The notes beneath the pieces are model-generated. The model was not told where the DNA came from. It worked only from the letters and a program-made list of their open reading frames with translations, and made no database searches. A stretch of 64,000 nucleotides of DNA. It comes from Fretibacter sp964410285 (lineage in GTDB: Bacteria; Pseudomonadota; Alphaproteobacteria; Caulobacterales; Maricaulaceae). Numbering within the stretch: position 1 is the stretch's first letter; every line of letters starts with the position of its first letter. The translations under genes and the position numbers were made by a program. Below, piece by piece: positions 1 through 9,584 of the stretch. The stretch covers positions 1 to 64,000 of the forward strand of contig CAYPFR010000006.1 of NCBI GenBank assembly GCA_964410285.1. The letters are read 5' to 3'.

Positions 1-49
1 GGACCCCCTGATTACAAATCAGGTGCTCTACCAGCTGAGCTATAGGGGC
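1..49 (-). tRNA. tRNA-Thr (anticodon TGT), 3' part outside the window
   Basis: Read on the minus strand, the sequence starts GCCCCTA, followed by a D-arm with the usual GCTCAG and GGTAGAGC elements. An anticodon stem CCTGA/TCAGG encloses the 7-base loop TTTGTAA, which gives anticodon TGT for threonine. The variable loop, T-arm and 3' acceptor strand lie beyond the left edge. The stem, loop and invariant T33 are seen directly. Confidence 0.9.
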
Positions 50-76
50 ACTGGTGTTTTTGGAGCATCGCTCCGA

Positions 77-100
77 ATTTGGGCGGTTTAGCGCCCAAAT
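77..100. repeat. 9-bp perfect inverted repeat upstream of tRNA-Thr
   Basis: ATTTGGGCG and CGCCCAAAT are separated by a 6-base loop. There is no T-run on either side, so it is not a clear Rho-independent terminator. It lies in a gene-free stretch (50-317) between the tRNA and the aldehyde dehydrogenase. I see no convincing gene in that stretch; the short ORFs there have no recognisable product. Confidence 0.4.
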
Positions 101-317
101 CAGTATGTGGCAAGACCGAAACTGAAAAATTTGGATATATTTCAGGCCCGACATCCTCTTGCTCAAATTCACCAAAAGGGATCTTCTTGGACACCCCTGG
201 CTTCGGCATTCGCAGAGGTTTCCACGCGCAGGGTAATGCGTTGAGCAGCGCGCCGATCCGTATCAGGGATCGAATTACTTGGCATGACTTCATCTAAAAA
301 GGCGTGTCAAAAACGCA

Positions 318-1766
318 CTACATAATTTTCTTCATCAAGCCGAGCATCTTATGCGTTTTAACCGTATAGGGCGGGAAGAGCGCTTTGCCTTGGCTAAATT
401 TACTTTGGTAATATACGCCTTTCATATGGGAGAAGGTCCGAAAACCGTCCTCGCCGTGATAGGCACCCATACCGGACGGCCCGACGCCGCCAAAGGGGAT
501 GTCCTCTTGGATAACATGCCAGGCGGTGTCATTAATGGACACACCGCCAGAGATAGATTGACGCAACACATGGTCACGTTTTTTTCTATCCTCGCCAAAC
601 CAGTAAAGCGCCAGCGGGCGATCATGGCTTTGCACATATTGAAGGCTTTCTTCGAGGGTTTCGGAGGCGACCACCGGCAATAGCGGGCCAAAAATTTCTT
701 CCTGCATAATCTTCATATCCGGGGTGGTGTTGGTCACCACGGTAAGCGGCACGCGCCGTTCCTTTGCGAGCTGCTGCTTGTCGTCATTGCCGGCTGTGCG
801 TAAGCGCGCGCCTTTGTTCTCGGCATCTTCAAGCAAGGATTGCAGCCGCGCGTAATGCCCATCAGCGATGATAGACGTATAGTCCTTATTCCCTGCAAAT
901 GTCGGGTAGAACTCTTCTGCCTTTTTGATCAAAGCTTCGGAAAAACTATCTATCTTTGCCCCCGGCATGAGGACATAATCAGGCGCCACACAGGTTTGAC
1001 CTGCATTGAGGGTTTTGCCATTGACGATGCGCGGAATGGTGAGCTTCATATCCGCACTCTCGTCAATAATGGTGGGTGATTTCCCGCCCAGCTCCAATGT
1101 GCATGGCGTCAGGTTCTTGGCCGCAGCTTGCGCCACTAATTTCCCAACAGACGTCGACCCCGTAAAGAGCAGATGGTCAAATGGTAAGCGGGTGAAGGCC
1201 TGCGCCACATCTGCCCCGCCAGTAGCGACAAACACCTCATCCTCGGAGAACGCTTTGGCGAGAACAGATTTCAGCAAGGCTGATAATCCGGGTGTATATT
1301 CCGATGGTTTTATCATGGCGCGATTACCCGCCCCAAGCGCGCCAATCAGCGGCATAATCGCGAGCTGCAATGGATAATTCCACGGGCTGATGATTCCGAT
1401 CACGCCAAGGGGCTGTGGGTGTATACGGTTTTTTGCGGGTAAAAACTGTAGAGCCGTCGGCGCCTTACGCGGACGCATCCACCCGGGCGTATGTTTAATC
1501 GCATGGGAAATTCCGCCCTTGATGACTAGAATTTCCGCCATGGTAGTTTCTTCATATGCGCGGTTACCAAAATCCTCTGAGATCACTTTTCGAAAATCTT
1601 CCGCATGAGTTTCGATCAACTCCCCTAGCGCCTTGAGCTTGGCTCTGCGCGTCTCCCACGGGCTGTTGGGCTCTTTATTAAAAGCGGTCTTCTGCGAAGC
1701 AAATATCGCGTCAAGATCAAAGCCCCAATTTGCACTCTTTTTGGATTTTTGATTAATTCTGACCAT
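318..1766 (-). CDS. Aldehyde dehydrogenase, coniferyl-aldehyde dehydrogenase type
   Basis: NAD(P)-dependent oxidation of an aldehyde to its carboxylic acid, in the cytoplasm. The 482-residue product shows the aldehyde dehydrogenase superfamily active site: PWN near residue 130, the nucleotide-binding FTGSTSVGK segment, Glu225 in LELGGK and the catalytic Cys259 in NAGQTC. The EEIFGP motif is near the C terminus. Length and the N-terminal region resemble the coniferyl-aldehyde dehydrogenase (CalB-like) branch, which lacks the long N terminus of betaine aldehyde dehydrogenases. I chose the ATG at 1766 because GAGGGAGA lies just upstream. A longer frame reaches 1895 but overlaps the preceding gene and lacks a ribosome site. 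The natural substrate cannot be read from sequence. Confidence 0.88.
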   Translation of the reverse strand: MVRINQKSKKSANWGFDLDAIFASQKTAFNKEPNSPWETRRAKLKALGELIETHAEDFRKVISEDFGNRAYEETTMAEILVIKGGISHAIKHTPGWMRPRKAPTALQFLPAKNRIHPQPLGVIGIISPWNYPLQLAIMPLIGALGAGNRAMIKPSEYTPGLSALLKSVLAKAFSEDEVFVATGGADVAQAFTRLPFDHLLFTGSTSVGKLVAQAAAKNLTPCTLELGGKSPTIIDESADMKLTIPRIVNGKTLNAGQTCVAPDYVLMPGAKIDSFSEALIKKAEEFYPTFAGNKDYTSIIADGHYARLQSLLEDAENKGARLRTAGNDDKQQLAKERRVPLTVVTNTTPDMKIMQEEIFGPLLPVVASETLEESLQYVQSHDRPLALYWFGEDRKKRDHVLRQSISGGVSINDTAWHVIQEDIPFGGVGPSGMGAYHGEDGFRTFSHMKGVYYQSKFSQGKALFPPYTVKTHKMLGLMKKIM

Positions 1767-1872
1767 TCGGGTCTCCCTCATATTTCTATTCTTTTTGATG
1801 TGACGAGATGTTTCGTCCTCTTGGCCAAGACTATCACGCAAGGCCGCCTTAAAATGTCGTACAAATGACACT

Positions 1873-2832
1873 TTAAGGCGGCGGCACGACGTCAATCCCC
1901 TCGCCTCCTTCTAAAAACCGGATGACGTTCATCATTCCGCGCAGCACGATTTCCATGCGGCATTCTTCTGAAACTGCCCCTATATGCGGGGTTAATACGA
2001 CATTTTCTAGGGCCTTGAACGCGGGCCGGACATGGGGCTCGTTTTCAAATACATCAAGCGCGGCGCCGCTGATATGGCCAGACTTAAGCGCAGCGATCAG
2101 CGCCGTTTCATCAATCAATCCCCCGCGTCCCGTATTGATAATCACGCTGCCTTTCTTGCAGGCCTGCAGCGTCTGCGCGTTGAGGATATGATGGGTCTGC
2201 GGTGTATGGGCTGTGTGCAGCGAAATAATATCTGATTGGGATAGGAGCTGCGCTAAATCTTCAACGCGGCTCGCGCCCAGTGCCTTGGCCGCCTTACGGC
2301 GCGGGGAACGGTTCCAATAGCTCACCTTCATATTAAACCCTTTGGCTCGCCGCGCAACGCCCTGCCCTATATCACCAAAGCCGATAAGTCCCAGGCGTTT
2401 TCCGTGAACGCGAGAGCCAATAATCGGATCGTTTGCGGGCCATTTATCCGCGCGAAGGAAGGCGTCATTACTGTTGATACGGCGCATGAGTGAGAGGATA
2501 AGGCCAAAGGTCAGGTCGGCAGTATCCTCGGCGACAACGGGCGTATTGGTCACCACAAGGCCGCGGGCTTTAGCGGCCTCCCGGTCAATTGTATCAAAGC
2601 CCACGCCAAGGTTTGCTATGAGGCCAACACTTTTGGGGAGCCGCGCAATATGCGCGGCAGTCACGGGCTCCAGTGAGGTCGAGAGCAGGGCCGCTGCCCC
2701 GCCGTAAGCCTTGGCATAAGCCGCATCTGACATACCCTCATCAAGCTTAAAAAGCCGAAATTCAATATCCTCTCCGCCGGCTTGGAATGGCGGGAGCGGA
2801 AGCTCGCGCATTGTCAGTACAATATGTGTCAT
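1873..2832 (-). CDS. D-isomer-specific 2-hydroxyacid dehydrogenase (glyoxylate/hydroxypyruvate reductase-like)
   Basis: NAD(P)H-dependent reduction of a 2-keto acid, cytoplasmic, 319 residues, the usual family length. The Rossmann motif GFGDIG lies at residues 151-156, and the catalytic triad is complete: Arg236 (NTGRG), Glu265 (FENEP) and His283 (PHIG). The segment NLGVGFDTID before the cofactor domain is typical of the glyoxylate/hydroxypyruvate reductase branch. It is followed after 106 bases by the aldehyde dehydrogenase on the same strand, so both may be cotranscribed in small-acid/aldehyde metabolism. Exact substrate is unknown. Confidence 0.88.
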   Translation of the reverse strand: MTHIVLTMRELPLPPFQAGGEDIEFRLFKLDEGMSDAAYAKAYGGAAALLSTSLEPVTAAHIARLPKSVGLIANLGVGFDTIDREAAKARGLVVTNTPVVAEDTADLTFGLILSLMRRINSNDAFLRADKWPANDPIIGSRVHGKRLGLIGFGDIGQGVARRAKGFNMKVSYWNRSPRRKAAKALGASRVEDLAQLLSQSDIISLHTAHTPQTHHILNAQTLQACKKGSVIINTGRGGLIDETALIAALKSGHISGAALDVFENEPHVRPAFKALENVVLTPHIGAVSEECRMEIVLRGMMNVIRFLEGGEGIDVVPPP

Positions 2833-2938
2833 GGCCGCAAATTAGCGCAGGCATCTATCAAGGCAAGGCTCGTTTTTGCATGGCCTTGATTAAAATCTCC
2901 CGGCTCGATCAGATGTTTGATCAGGATATGGGATGGGC

Positions 2939-5332
2939 CTAATTAGACGGAATGCGGGCACGGAATTTGAAAATGACCGTCGAGTCCGGATCCGTCGCTT
3001 GGAAGGCGCCTTGCGGGGCGAAACAAATATAGCGCACGGCGGGATCATAGCTATTGACTGCGGGATTGTACGAACATCCCGCCAGACTCGTCGGCGCGGT
3101 CGCGCCATCGGAAAATCCGACATCCGCAGCAAAATTAAGGGTTAAGCCGGGCGTGCCAACTGTTTCCATGATGACAGCATCACTTTCAGGGCCTGCGTCA
3201 TCAATGTCGCCGTTATAAAACACGATATCGGCCGGAAAATTATCGACCAGGAAAATAGAGCCAGCGTCAATCGCGATATTGCCTGAATTTGTGACGGAAA
3301 TAGAATAGATCACATCATTGCCAGGCACGGCGTAAAGTCCTTCATTATTGGGGTCATAAACCTCTACAGATTTCACGGACAATAGTTCCGGAGCGGCAGG
3401 CGCAACATTAATATCTTGGGAAGCTGCGTCGTCCCCCGCGCCGTCATTGGGCGTTGAGTCCATATCCTCGCCGTCGGCGCTGGTTACTTCAGCAAAATTG
3501 GTGATTGTGCCGCTAGCGGCCGTGACTTGTGCGGTGATCGCAAGGGACGGCGGCGAAGTGGTGGAGACCGTTCCGACATCCCAAAGCCCCGTCACCTCGT
3601 CATAGCTGCCTTGGCTAGGGGCCGCGGAAACAAAACTAAGTCCCGCTGGCAAGAGGTCCGTGACCTGCACGTTGGTAGCCTCTAGGCTACCATCATTTGT
3701 CAGCGAAAGCGTGTAAACAATATTGGACCCCGATGCCGGCGCGTCATTGTCGACGGTTTTAGACAGCTCAAGATCAGGCATGAGTTCGCAAATATCGAGC
3801 GTGTAGAGGGAAACCCCCTGCTGGCCGGGGTCAGCATTCACCGCAGGATCATTGTCATAGATCATGGTGAGCCGGTCGATCGGCTGATCGATGGTCACCC
3901 ATATATTACCGTCACTGGTCGGAGAATCCGATTCTGCAATACCGATAACGCGCTCCGGATTATCAAGCGTATTGGCCGCGCTTGTCGTAATAACTATTGG
4001 CACGGGCGTAGCGCCCAAAAAGGCTTTGATCTCTACACGGTCGATAAAGTTGGCATTCGCGCTAAGATCCGGGTTCTCATCAACGTCGAACATGCCAAAT
4101 TGCACAGCCCCAACGCCCTCGCCCGGAACGCCGAAGGTCATTTCAAAATCTAGCTGGCGCGAGCTATTATCAAAGTTCACGACATAAAGTAAGGAGGTTG
4201 CCGCGGCCTGCCCGCCCGTCAAAAGTCCTGATAAAAGCGGCGTTTGTCCGCCAAAAGCCGGGTTGTTTACCAAAAATCCTGTATCGCCCGCAAAATCAAT
4301 CCCCACATCCAGACCATTGACGATAAAGTCTTCAGATAAAGAGCCTGCCGGCCAGCTTTGCTGCGTCCAATTCACTTGGGTCGGCGCATTACAGCTAAGC
4401 GGAGACGGCGGCGCGGCCGGCGGCGCGACAAGGCTAATATTTGCTGTGACGATATCATCTTCGCCTGCCGCCCCGTTATTGGGCGTCGAGTCGGGATCGC
4501 CGAGCGAAGCGGAGGCAATTTCTACCGTATAATCGCCGCTCCCCGAGGCCTGCGCCGATGTGACGACCCGAAGCGTACGCAACGTTCCTGCCGCGATTGT
4601 GCCCGGTATCGTCCAAAGTCCACTGGCCGAGTCATACGTTCCACCACCATTATCAGACACATAGGAAAGCCCTGTTGGCAGGCTGGCATCGACGGTGACT
4701 CCCGAGACATCTTCGGGTCCGTCATTACTCAGGATGATATTAAATTCAGTTTGCTGACCGGGGGAACGAATGGCCGTGCTCGGCGTCATGGCAAGGGACA
4801 GATCCGCTTGCGGGCCGGCGGTGGTAAAGTGCAAATAAAATTCACGCAAGGATCCGACATCGCCAAATCCATCGCTATCGCAAATCCGAAGCTGCCACGT
4901 GCCTGCGATGATCTCCCCATTATAGGCAGAAAGCGGGTTAGAGGGGCCGCGCAAATTGGCAACATCAGCATAGCTTGTCAAAGGCGGGTGGGTCGTGCCC
5001 GCAATTGCTGTTTCGCCGTCACGCAGCCTAACGTTCAAGTCCTGAGCAGGTCCCCCGACGCCGTTGATTATCGTCCGGTTTGTGCCAGACGGGGAAATGA
5101 GCTGCACTTGCAATGCCCCGCGGTAATCATGATCCGCAACAATCCCGACATCCAGATTGCCGATATTACCCGCATCACTCACGACAATATTTTTGGTCGC
5201 AAAGGACGCAAAACACCCATCGTCAACAATATTCGAAGTTCCGCTGGTATTAGAGCGCGTGAAGCTGGTTTGGGCAAAAGCAGAAGATACCATGCCAAAT
5301 AACACAGACACAAAAATCAGTAGCCGTATCAT
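2939..5332 (-). CDS. Secreted protein with P-domain and DUF11 repeats
   Basis: Predicted exported protein of about 797 residues. The N terminus, starting MIRLLIFVSVLFG and ending in a SAFA-Q cleavage site, is a Sec signal peptide. It is followed by a proprotein-convertase-type P domain (roughly residues 25-170; note the WQLRICDSDGFGDVG segment) and at least two DUF11/conserved-repeat domains, each with an LSNDG or LTNDG core and ending in the recurring DSTPNNG/DSTPNDG signature. A third, diverged repeat is at the C terminus. No protease domain accompanies the P domain and no clear C-terminal anchor is visible. The start at 5332 is preferred over 5359 because the signal peptide begins there and AGGG precedes it. 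It is probably a surface or secreted adhesive protein; function unknown. Confidence 0.8.
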   Translation of the reverse strand: MIRLLIFVSVLFGMVSSAFAQTSFTRSNTSGTSNIVDDGCFASFATKNIVVSDAGNIGNLDVGIVADHDYRGALQVQLISPSGTNRTIINGVGGPAQDLNVRLRDGETAIAGTTHPPLTSYADVANLRGPSNPLSAYNGEIIAGTWQLRICDSDGFGDVGSLREFYLHFTTAGPQADLSLAMTPSTAIRSPGQQTEFNIILSNDGPEDVSGVTVDASLPTGLSYVSDNGGGTYDSASGLWTIPGTIAAGTLRTLRVVTSAQASGSGDYTVEIASASLGDPDSTPNNGAAGEDDIVTANISLVAPPAAPPSPLSCNAPTQVNWTQQSWPAGSLSEDFIVNGLDVGIDFAGDTGFLVNNPAFGGQTPLLSGLLTGGQAAATSLLYVVNFDNSSRQLDFEMTFGVPGEGVGAVQFGMFDVDENPDLSANANFIDRVEIKAFLGATPVPIVITTSAANTLDNPERVIGIAESDSPTSDGNIWVTIDQPIDRLTMIYDNDPAVNADPGQQGVSLYTLDICELMPDLELSKTVDNDAPASGSNIVYTLSLTNDGSLEATNVQVTDLLPAGLSFVSAAPSQGSYDEVTGLWDVGTVSTTSPPSLAITAQVTAASGTITNFAEVTSADGEDMDSTPNDGAGDDAASQDINVAPAAPELLSVKSVEVYDPNNEGLYAVPGNDVIYSISVTNSGNIAIDAGSIFLVDNFPADIVFYNGDIDDAGPESDAVIMETVGTPGLTLNFAADVGFSDGATAPTSLAGCSYNPAVNSYDPAVRYICFAPQGAFQATDPDSTVIFKFRARIPSN

Positions 5333-5433
5333 GAGCGCCCTACATCCGAAAAGCGCCATTCAAAAAATCTATTCATGTTCATATCCCAATCAAGGGAGCA
5401 TGTCAGAATCTGTTTAGTAAATCGTAAACGAGC

Positions 5434-5451
5434 GCTTAATCGTCATTAAGC
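5434..5451. repeat. 7-bp perfect inverted repeat, possible operator or hairpin
   Basis: GCTTAAT and ATTAAGC are separated by CGTC, in the AT-rich gap between the DUF389 gene and the P-domain/DUF11 gene. There is no T-tract, so a regulator site upstream of the secreted protein is as likely as a transcript end. Role not established. Confidence 0.35.
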
Positions 5452-5509
5452 ATTCGTCCCGGAAAATTTATAAAATCCTATTGGTTGTTTCGCTGCCAGG
5501 CGGGTGCTC

Positions 5510-6520
5510 TTAAACCAGCCGGGAGCCCAAAAATAAAAGTCCGGCCAATGTGAGGGTCCAAAGCACGATATTGATACGCATGGCTTTCAGGGCCCGCCCT
5601 TGGTCATACCAAATCCGAGGCCGCACCCCTTTCCACGCAAAGACAAGCTGCGCGGCTAAAAGCACCGAGACAACATTAAGCCCTAACAAAATCGCGGCCT
5701 TTTGCGCGGCCCCATAATCCCCTGCCCCGAAATATAGCGCCGATGCGGCAGATGGCGGCAAAAGCGCCACCGCCACCATCACCCCTACCAGCGCGGACGA
5801 CAATCCTGTTGTCAAAGACAAAGCCGCCGCCGCGCCCGAAGCTAACGCCAGCACGACGATCGCCGGACCAATCGTCGTTCTATCCATAAGTTCTTGGCTT
5901 GTCAGATTAACGTCAACAACAATGGTCATCAGCAAAGCCGTGAGAAAGCCGATGGCAAATCCCAAAAGACCCGTTTTCGCGGCCCGCATCATCAATTTAG
6001 TATCGCCCAAGGCTGTTCCCAGAGCGAAAGCCAGAATCGGGCCCAGCAGCGGCGCGATTACCATGGCCGCAATGACAATTGTAACGCTATCGCTATTCAG
6101 GCCAATAGTCGCGACAATGGCGGAGAGTATGGTCAAGACAATAAAATTGACATCAAATTCTGTGTCCTGCGTGACCTTTTGAACAAGTTCTTCGCGAAGG
6201 GCTCCGTTTTTGGATTTTTCTTTATTCTCGTCCTCGCCCTTCCCTTCGCCCGCCTCCTTTTCGGGTTCTGGCGCTTCGATAACAGGGAGCGAGGCTTCAA
6301 GCGTCATGACATTGATCCGCCAATCAAGGCAGCCGGAAAACTCAGCCTGCAAATCATCCACCAATGATTGCCCATGTTTACCCGCAATCACGATGTCCAT
6401 CGCGTTCTCATATCGCCCATAACCCGTATCAAGAGACCAATCGACAGCTTTGGACTGCTCCACGCGGGCGATAATCCGGTCTTTATAGCTATTTGGGAAT
6501 GTCACTTTCAGGAATTTCAT
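5510..6520 (-). CDS. DUF389 (TIGR00341-type) membrane protein
   Basis: Integral inner-membrane protein of unknown function. The soluble N-terminal part (residues 1-75, starting MKFLKVTFP) matches the family's small alpha/beta domain. A charged Glu/Lys-rich linker follows, then about six hydrophobic segments carrying the family's SAIVATIGL, PLLGPI and VALLPP motifs. I chose the ATG at 6520 because DUF389 proteins usually begin at this point. A TTG at 6604 and an ATG at 6565 extend the frame, and no candidate has a strong ribosome site. It is divergent from the type II secretion operon. Confidence 0.75.
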   Translation of the reverse strand: MKFLKVTFPNSYKDRIIARVEQSKAVDWSLDTGYGRYENAMDIVIAGKHGQSLVDDLQAEFSGCLDWRINVMTLEASLPVIEAPEPEKEAGEGKGEDENKEKSKNGALREELVQKVTQDTEFDVNFIVLTILSAIVATIGLNSDSVTIVIAAMVIAPLLGPILAFALGTALGDTKLMMRAAKTGLLGFAIGFLTALLMTIVVDVNLTSQELMDRTTIGPAIVVLALASGAAAALSLTTGLSSALVGVMVAVALLPPSAASALYFGAGDYGAAQKAAILLGLNVVSVLLAAQLVFAWKGVRPRIWYDQGRALKAMRINIVLWTLTLAGLLFLGSRLV

Positions 6521-6759
6521 AGGGCGTGAATAAAGGTCGGACGCCCTTAGGTCAATTCCCGCCATGCGCTCAGCGGCTAGCGGCTGGTGGTCATTTTCGT
6601 TCAAGGTAAAGGCATTGTGTTTTCACGGAATAAACGCAGATAATGGCTGTCAAATAGGGGAAATTTGCTGTAAAATTGAGCGAATTCGGAGAATTTGTCC
6701 GGGCGGTAAGCGCCATTGGCAGGTCCTGACCGGAAAACTATTGAATTGAGTGGTGTACG

Positions 6760-7629
6760 TTGAAGACGCAAAAGGTATTATCTAACGACCAACCGGTATG
6801 GCAGGGACGTGCAGTTGTGGCCTTGCAATTTATCGGGCTAGGTCTGGCAGCCTATTATCTGGTTCGCGCATTTATTGCCTTCCTCGCGCCGGAAAGTCTT
6901 TGGCAACCGCCCAAAACCTCCCCAATCTCAAACCCTGTTCAGCCGCGGGTGAATGCAGCCCAGCTAAACACAGATTTTGATCCTTTTTACCGCGAGGCCG
7001 CCGGCGAGGAGATCATAGAGATCGGCACCGGCGCACCGGAAACCACGCTCAACTTGAAACTTGTTGGCCGGCGAGCAGGCGAGAACGGTAGCGCAATTTT
7101 ACAAACCGCTGACGGTGCCCAGAAAAGCTATAACATCGGCGAGACAATTATCGACGGCGTGACCCTGAAGGCCGTCAAGCCCGATTATGTTGTCCTGTCC
7201 CAAAGCGGACGTGTTGAGCGCCTGTCCATGACGCGCAGCGGCGAAGCTTTCCTAATCCGGGATGGGTCACAGGGCGGCGGGGCGGCGGTCCGTAGTTCGG
7301 CGCCCAGCACGATTGGAACCCATTCCCCCGCCGAGGGCCGCGCAGGTCAGCAGCCCACACTCAGCACACTGCTGAATGAAATGTCCTTCGTGCGCCTTGG
7401 GCGAGCGGGCGCAGTTCGCGGCTACCGGATTCGTCCTAAAAATGGCAGCGAAGTCCTGACGCAATACGGCCTCGCCCCCGGCGATATCATTACGCAAATC
7501 GGACCGATTGATCTGACCTCTCCAAGCTTTAATCCTTCACAGCTTGCGCCCATGCTTTCGGGGCGTAAAACAGTAAATGTAAATCTTATTCGCGGCCAGA
7601 CCGCCATGAATGTGTCACTCGGGAAGTAA
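6760..7629 (+). CDS. gspC: Type II secretion protein GspC
   Basis: Inner-membrane component that links the inner-membrane platform to the secretin GspD. The 289 residues hold a short cytoplasmic N terminus, one transmembrane helix (about 18-42), a periplasmic homology region (about 95-160, LKLVGRRAGENGSAI) and a C-terminal PDZ domain (about 205-289) with the GLAPGDIITQIG core. The start is TTG at 6760: an in-frame stop lies at 6742, no ATG occurs early in the frame, and GAGTGG precedes it. It is the first gene of the gsp operon, 6 bases before gspD. Confidence 0.88.
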   Translation: MKTQKVLSNDQPVWQGRAVVALQFIGLGLAAYYLVRAFIAFLAPESLWQPPKTSPISNPVQPRVNAAQLNTDFDPFYREAAGEEIIEIGTGAPETTLNLKLVGRRAGENGSAILQTADGAQKSYNIGETIIDGVTLKAVKPDYVVLSQSGRVERLSMTRSGEAFLIRDGSQGGGAAVRSSAPSTIGTHSPAEGRAGQQPTLSTLLNEMSFVRLGRAGAVRGYRIRPKNGSEVLTQYGLAPGDIITQIGPIDLTSPSFNPSQLAPMLSGRKTVNVNLIRGQTAMNVSLGK

Positions 7630-7635
7630 GACCTT

Positions 7636-9582
7636 ATGAAAACGTTCCTTAAATCCTGTCTTCTGGGCGCGGCCTTCTCGGCCTCGCTGGTCCCCGCGCT
7701 CGCGGCGGCGCAAAGCCCGTCGTCCTCCCGCCATCAAATCTCGATGCAGCAAGCGGACATTCGTGCCTTTATTGATGATGTTTCTATGGTCACGCGGAAA
7801 ACCTTTATTATCGACCCGCGTGTACAGGGCAAAGTCACCGTTTCGTCCGAAGAGGAGTTGAGCGCAGGTGAGGTTTTCGAGGTCTTTAAGGATGTGATGC
7901 GCGTGCATGGTTACACCACAATCCGCACGGCGACAGGCGAGTACCGCGTGACCCTTTTGCAGGGCGCTGCGCAAGATGCCCCCTTCACACAGGGCGACGG
8001 CATTAATGGGCGAATGGCGACAACCGTCCTTCGTCTCGCTTCGGGCGACGCGGCGGCCATGGCCAAGCTGATCAAACCTGTCCTACACAGCCAAGGCATT
8101 GTCACGGCAAATGCAGGCGGCAAAGTTTTAGTGGTCACAGATTTTCCTGAAAACCTTCGCAAGGCCCGCCAGATTATCGCGGCCTCTGACACAAATGGCG
8201 CGGTCATGGAAACCGTGCAGCTAAGTAATCTCACGGCGTTAGACGCTGAAGATGCGCTTAAGTCTCTTGGCGGCCCGCGGGCGGATTTCAAAGCCGTTGC
8301 CATGCCCGGAAGCAATAGCCTCCTACTTGAAGGGGCGCCGGAAAAACTTGCGCAGCTAAAGGGCGTGCTCGCACAAATGGACGCGGGCGGGGCCGCGCCG
8401 CGCGGCGCCGTGAGCGTCCTGCCATTACGTTATGCAAATGGCGGCGAGATCATTGAGATGCTCAATACGCTGCTTCCCGCCTATTCGCAGGAAGGCTTGC
8501 CCGATCCAACCGTTGCCTATGAACCGGGTAGCAATGCTATCATCATCAGCGCCGCCGGTGAAACCCAGCGCGAGCTGGAAGCTATCATTCGCCAGATCGA
8601 TGTACGCCGTCCGCAAGTGCTTGTAGAGGCAATGATCGTAGAAATTTCAGATGATGCCTCCAAGGAACTGGGCGTGCAATTTGCACTGGCGGGCGTAAAC
8701 GGCAGCGCCGTGCCTTTTATCGGGACGAATTTTTCGCGTAGCGCCCCGGATATATTGACCCTCACCGGAGCCTTGGCTGGAGATGATCTCGGACTCAATA
8801 ACAATGGCGCGCTGGAGACGGCTGCCATTAATTCCCTGATCGGACTAGACGGCGGCATTATCGGCGGGTCGGGACGTTCGGGTGATACGCTCTTTAGCGC
8901 CATTTTAACAGCAGTTGAAACCGATATAAATAGTAACGTGCTCTCGACGCCGTTTGTGACCACGCTGGATAATGTGCCGGCAACCTTTCTTGTCGGTCAG
9001 GAAATTCCCGTCGCCACCAGCTCTAGCGTAACCGGCACGGCCGCTAATCCTTTTACAACCTTTGAGCGGATACCCGTTGGCATCCAGCTAGATGTCTTAC
9101 CGCAAATCAGCGAAGGCGATGTGATCCGCCTTGAGATTAAACAGGAAGTGTCTTCCATTGCGGGGGCGCTGAGTAATTTGACCTCTGATTTTGTGACCAA
9201 TACGCGCGAGATTTCGACAACCGTATTGGCCAATGACGGTGAGGTCATTGTACTGGGCGGCCTGATTCAGGATGATGAAGAAGTCAACATCACCAAAGTC
9301 CCCTTGCTGGGCGATGCACCCCTGATCGGGCCGTTGTTTCGTTCCAAGGGCAAATCCGGCGTTCGGACAAATCTCATGGTGTTCTTGCGCCCCACGATTA
9401 TTCGCAACGGGCAAGATGCGCGCGAGGCCACGCAAAAACGGCTAAATCAAATCCGCAGCGCCGACCGTATACAGTCGGGCCGCACCGTTACAAAAATAGA
9501 TCAGGCCATCAGCGGCCAAAATTTTGGCGACGCGCTGAGCGCGGGAACGCAAGGCCGCCTTAACCCCGATAGAGGCCGATAG
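7636..9582 (+). CDS. gspD: Type II secretion outer-membrane secretin GspD
   Basis: Forms the outer-membrane channel through which folded exoproteins leave. It has a Sec signal peptide (about 1-26, ending LAAAQS), an N0 domain (MQQADIRAFIDDVSM onward), N1-N3 repeats to about residue 330 and the secretin core. The core shows VPLLGDAPLIGPLF and the final beta-barrel signature with NLMVFLRPTI near residue 590. At 648 residues it is slightly short for the family. No S-domain is obvious at the C terminus, so pilotin dependence is uncertain. It sits between gspC and gspE. Confidence 0.95.
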   Translation: MKTFLKSCLLGAAFSASLVPALAAAQSPSSSRHQISMQQADIRAFIDDVSMVTRKTFIIDPRVQGKVTVSSEEELSAGEVFEVFKDVMRVHGYTTIRTATGEYRVTLLQGAAQDAPFTQGDGINGRMATTVLRLASGDAAAMAKLIKPVLHSQGIVTANAGGKVLVVTDFPENLRKARQIIAASDTNGAVMETVQLSNLTALDAEDALKSLGGPRADFKAVAMPGSNSLLLEGAPEKLAQLKGVLAQMDAGGAAPRGAVSVLPLRYANGGEIIEMLNTLLPAYSQEGLPDPTVAYEPGSNAIIISAAGETQRELEAIIRQIDVRRPQVLVEAMIVEISDDASKELGVQFALAGVNGSAVPFIGTNFSRSAPDILTLTGALAGDDLGLNNNGALETAAINSLIGLDGGIIGGSGRSGDTLFSAILTAVETDINSNVLSTPFVTTLDNVPATFLVGQEIPVATSSSVTGTAANPFTTFERIPVGIQLDVLPQISEGDVIRLEIKQEVSSIAGALSNLTSDFVTNTREISTTVLANDGEVIVLGGLIQDDEEVNITKVPLLGDAPLIGPLFRSKGKSGVRTNLMVFLRPTIIRNGQDAREATQKRLNQIRSADRIQSGRTVTKIDQAISGQNFGDALSAGTQGRLNPDRGR

Positions 9583-9584
9583 GC

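Noticed and set aside
12..293. A 93-residue minus-strand open frame next to tRNA-Thr
   Set aside because: It runs through the tRNA gene itself, has no ribosome site and no recognisable domain. It is a chance frame.
1..317. Possible integration site or genomic island edge at tRNA-Thr
   Set aside because: No integrase, direct repeat of the tRNA 3' end or composition change was seen, and the tRNA 3' end is outside the window.
2857..2890. ATCAAGGC/GCCTTGAT inverted repeat between the hydroxyacid dehydrogenase and the DUF11 gene
   Set aside because: 18-base loop and no T-tract, so I could not support a terminator.
4358..5302. 314-residue plus-strand frame opposite the P-domain/DUF11 gene
   Set aside because: Arg/Lys/Cys-rich composition typical of an antisense shadow; the minus-strand gene has a signal peptide and clear domains.
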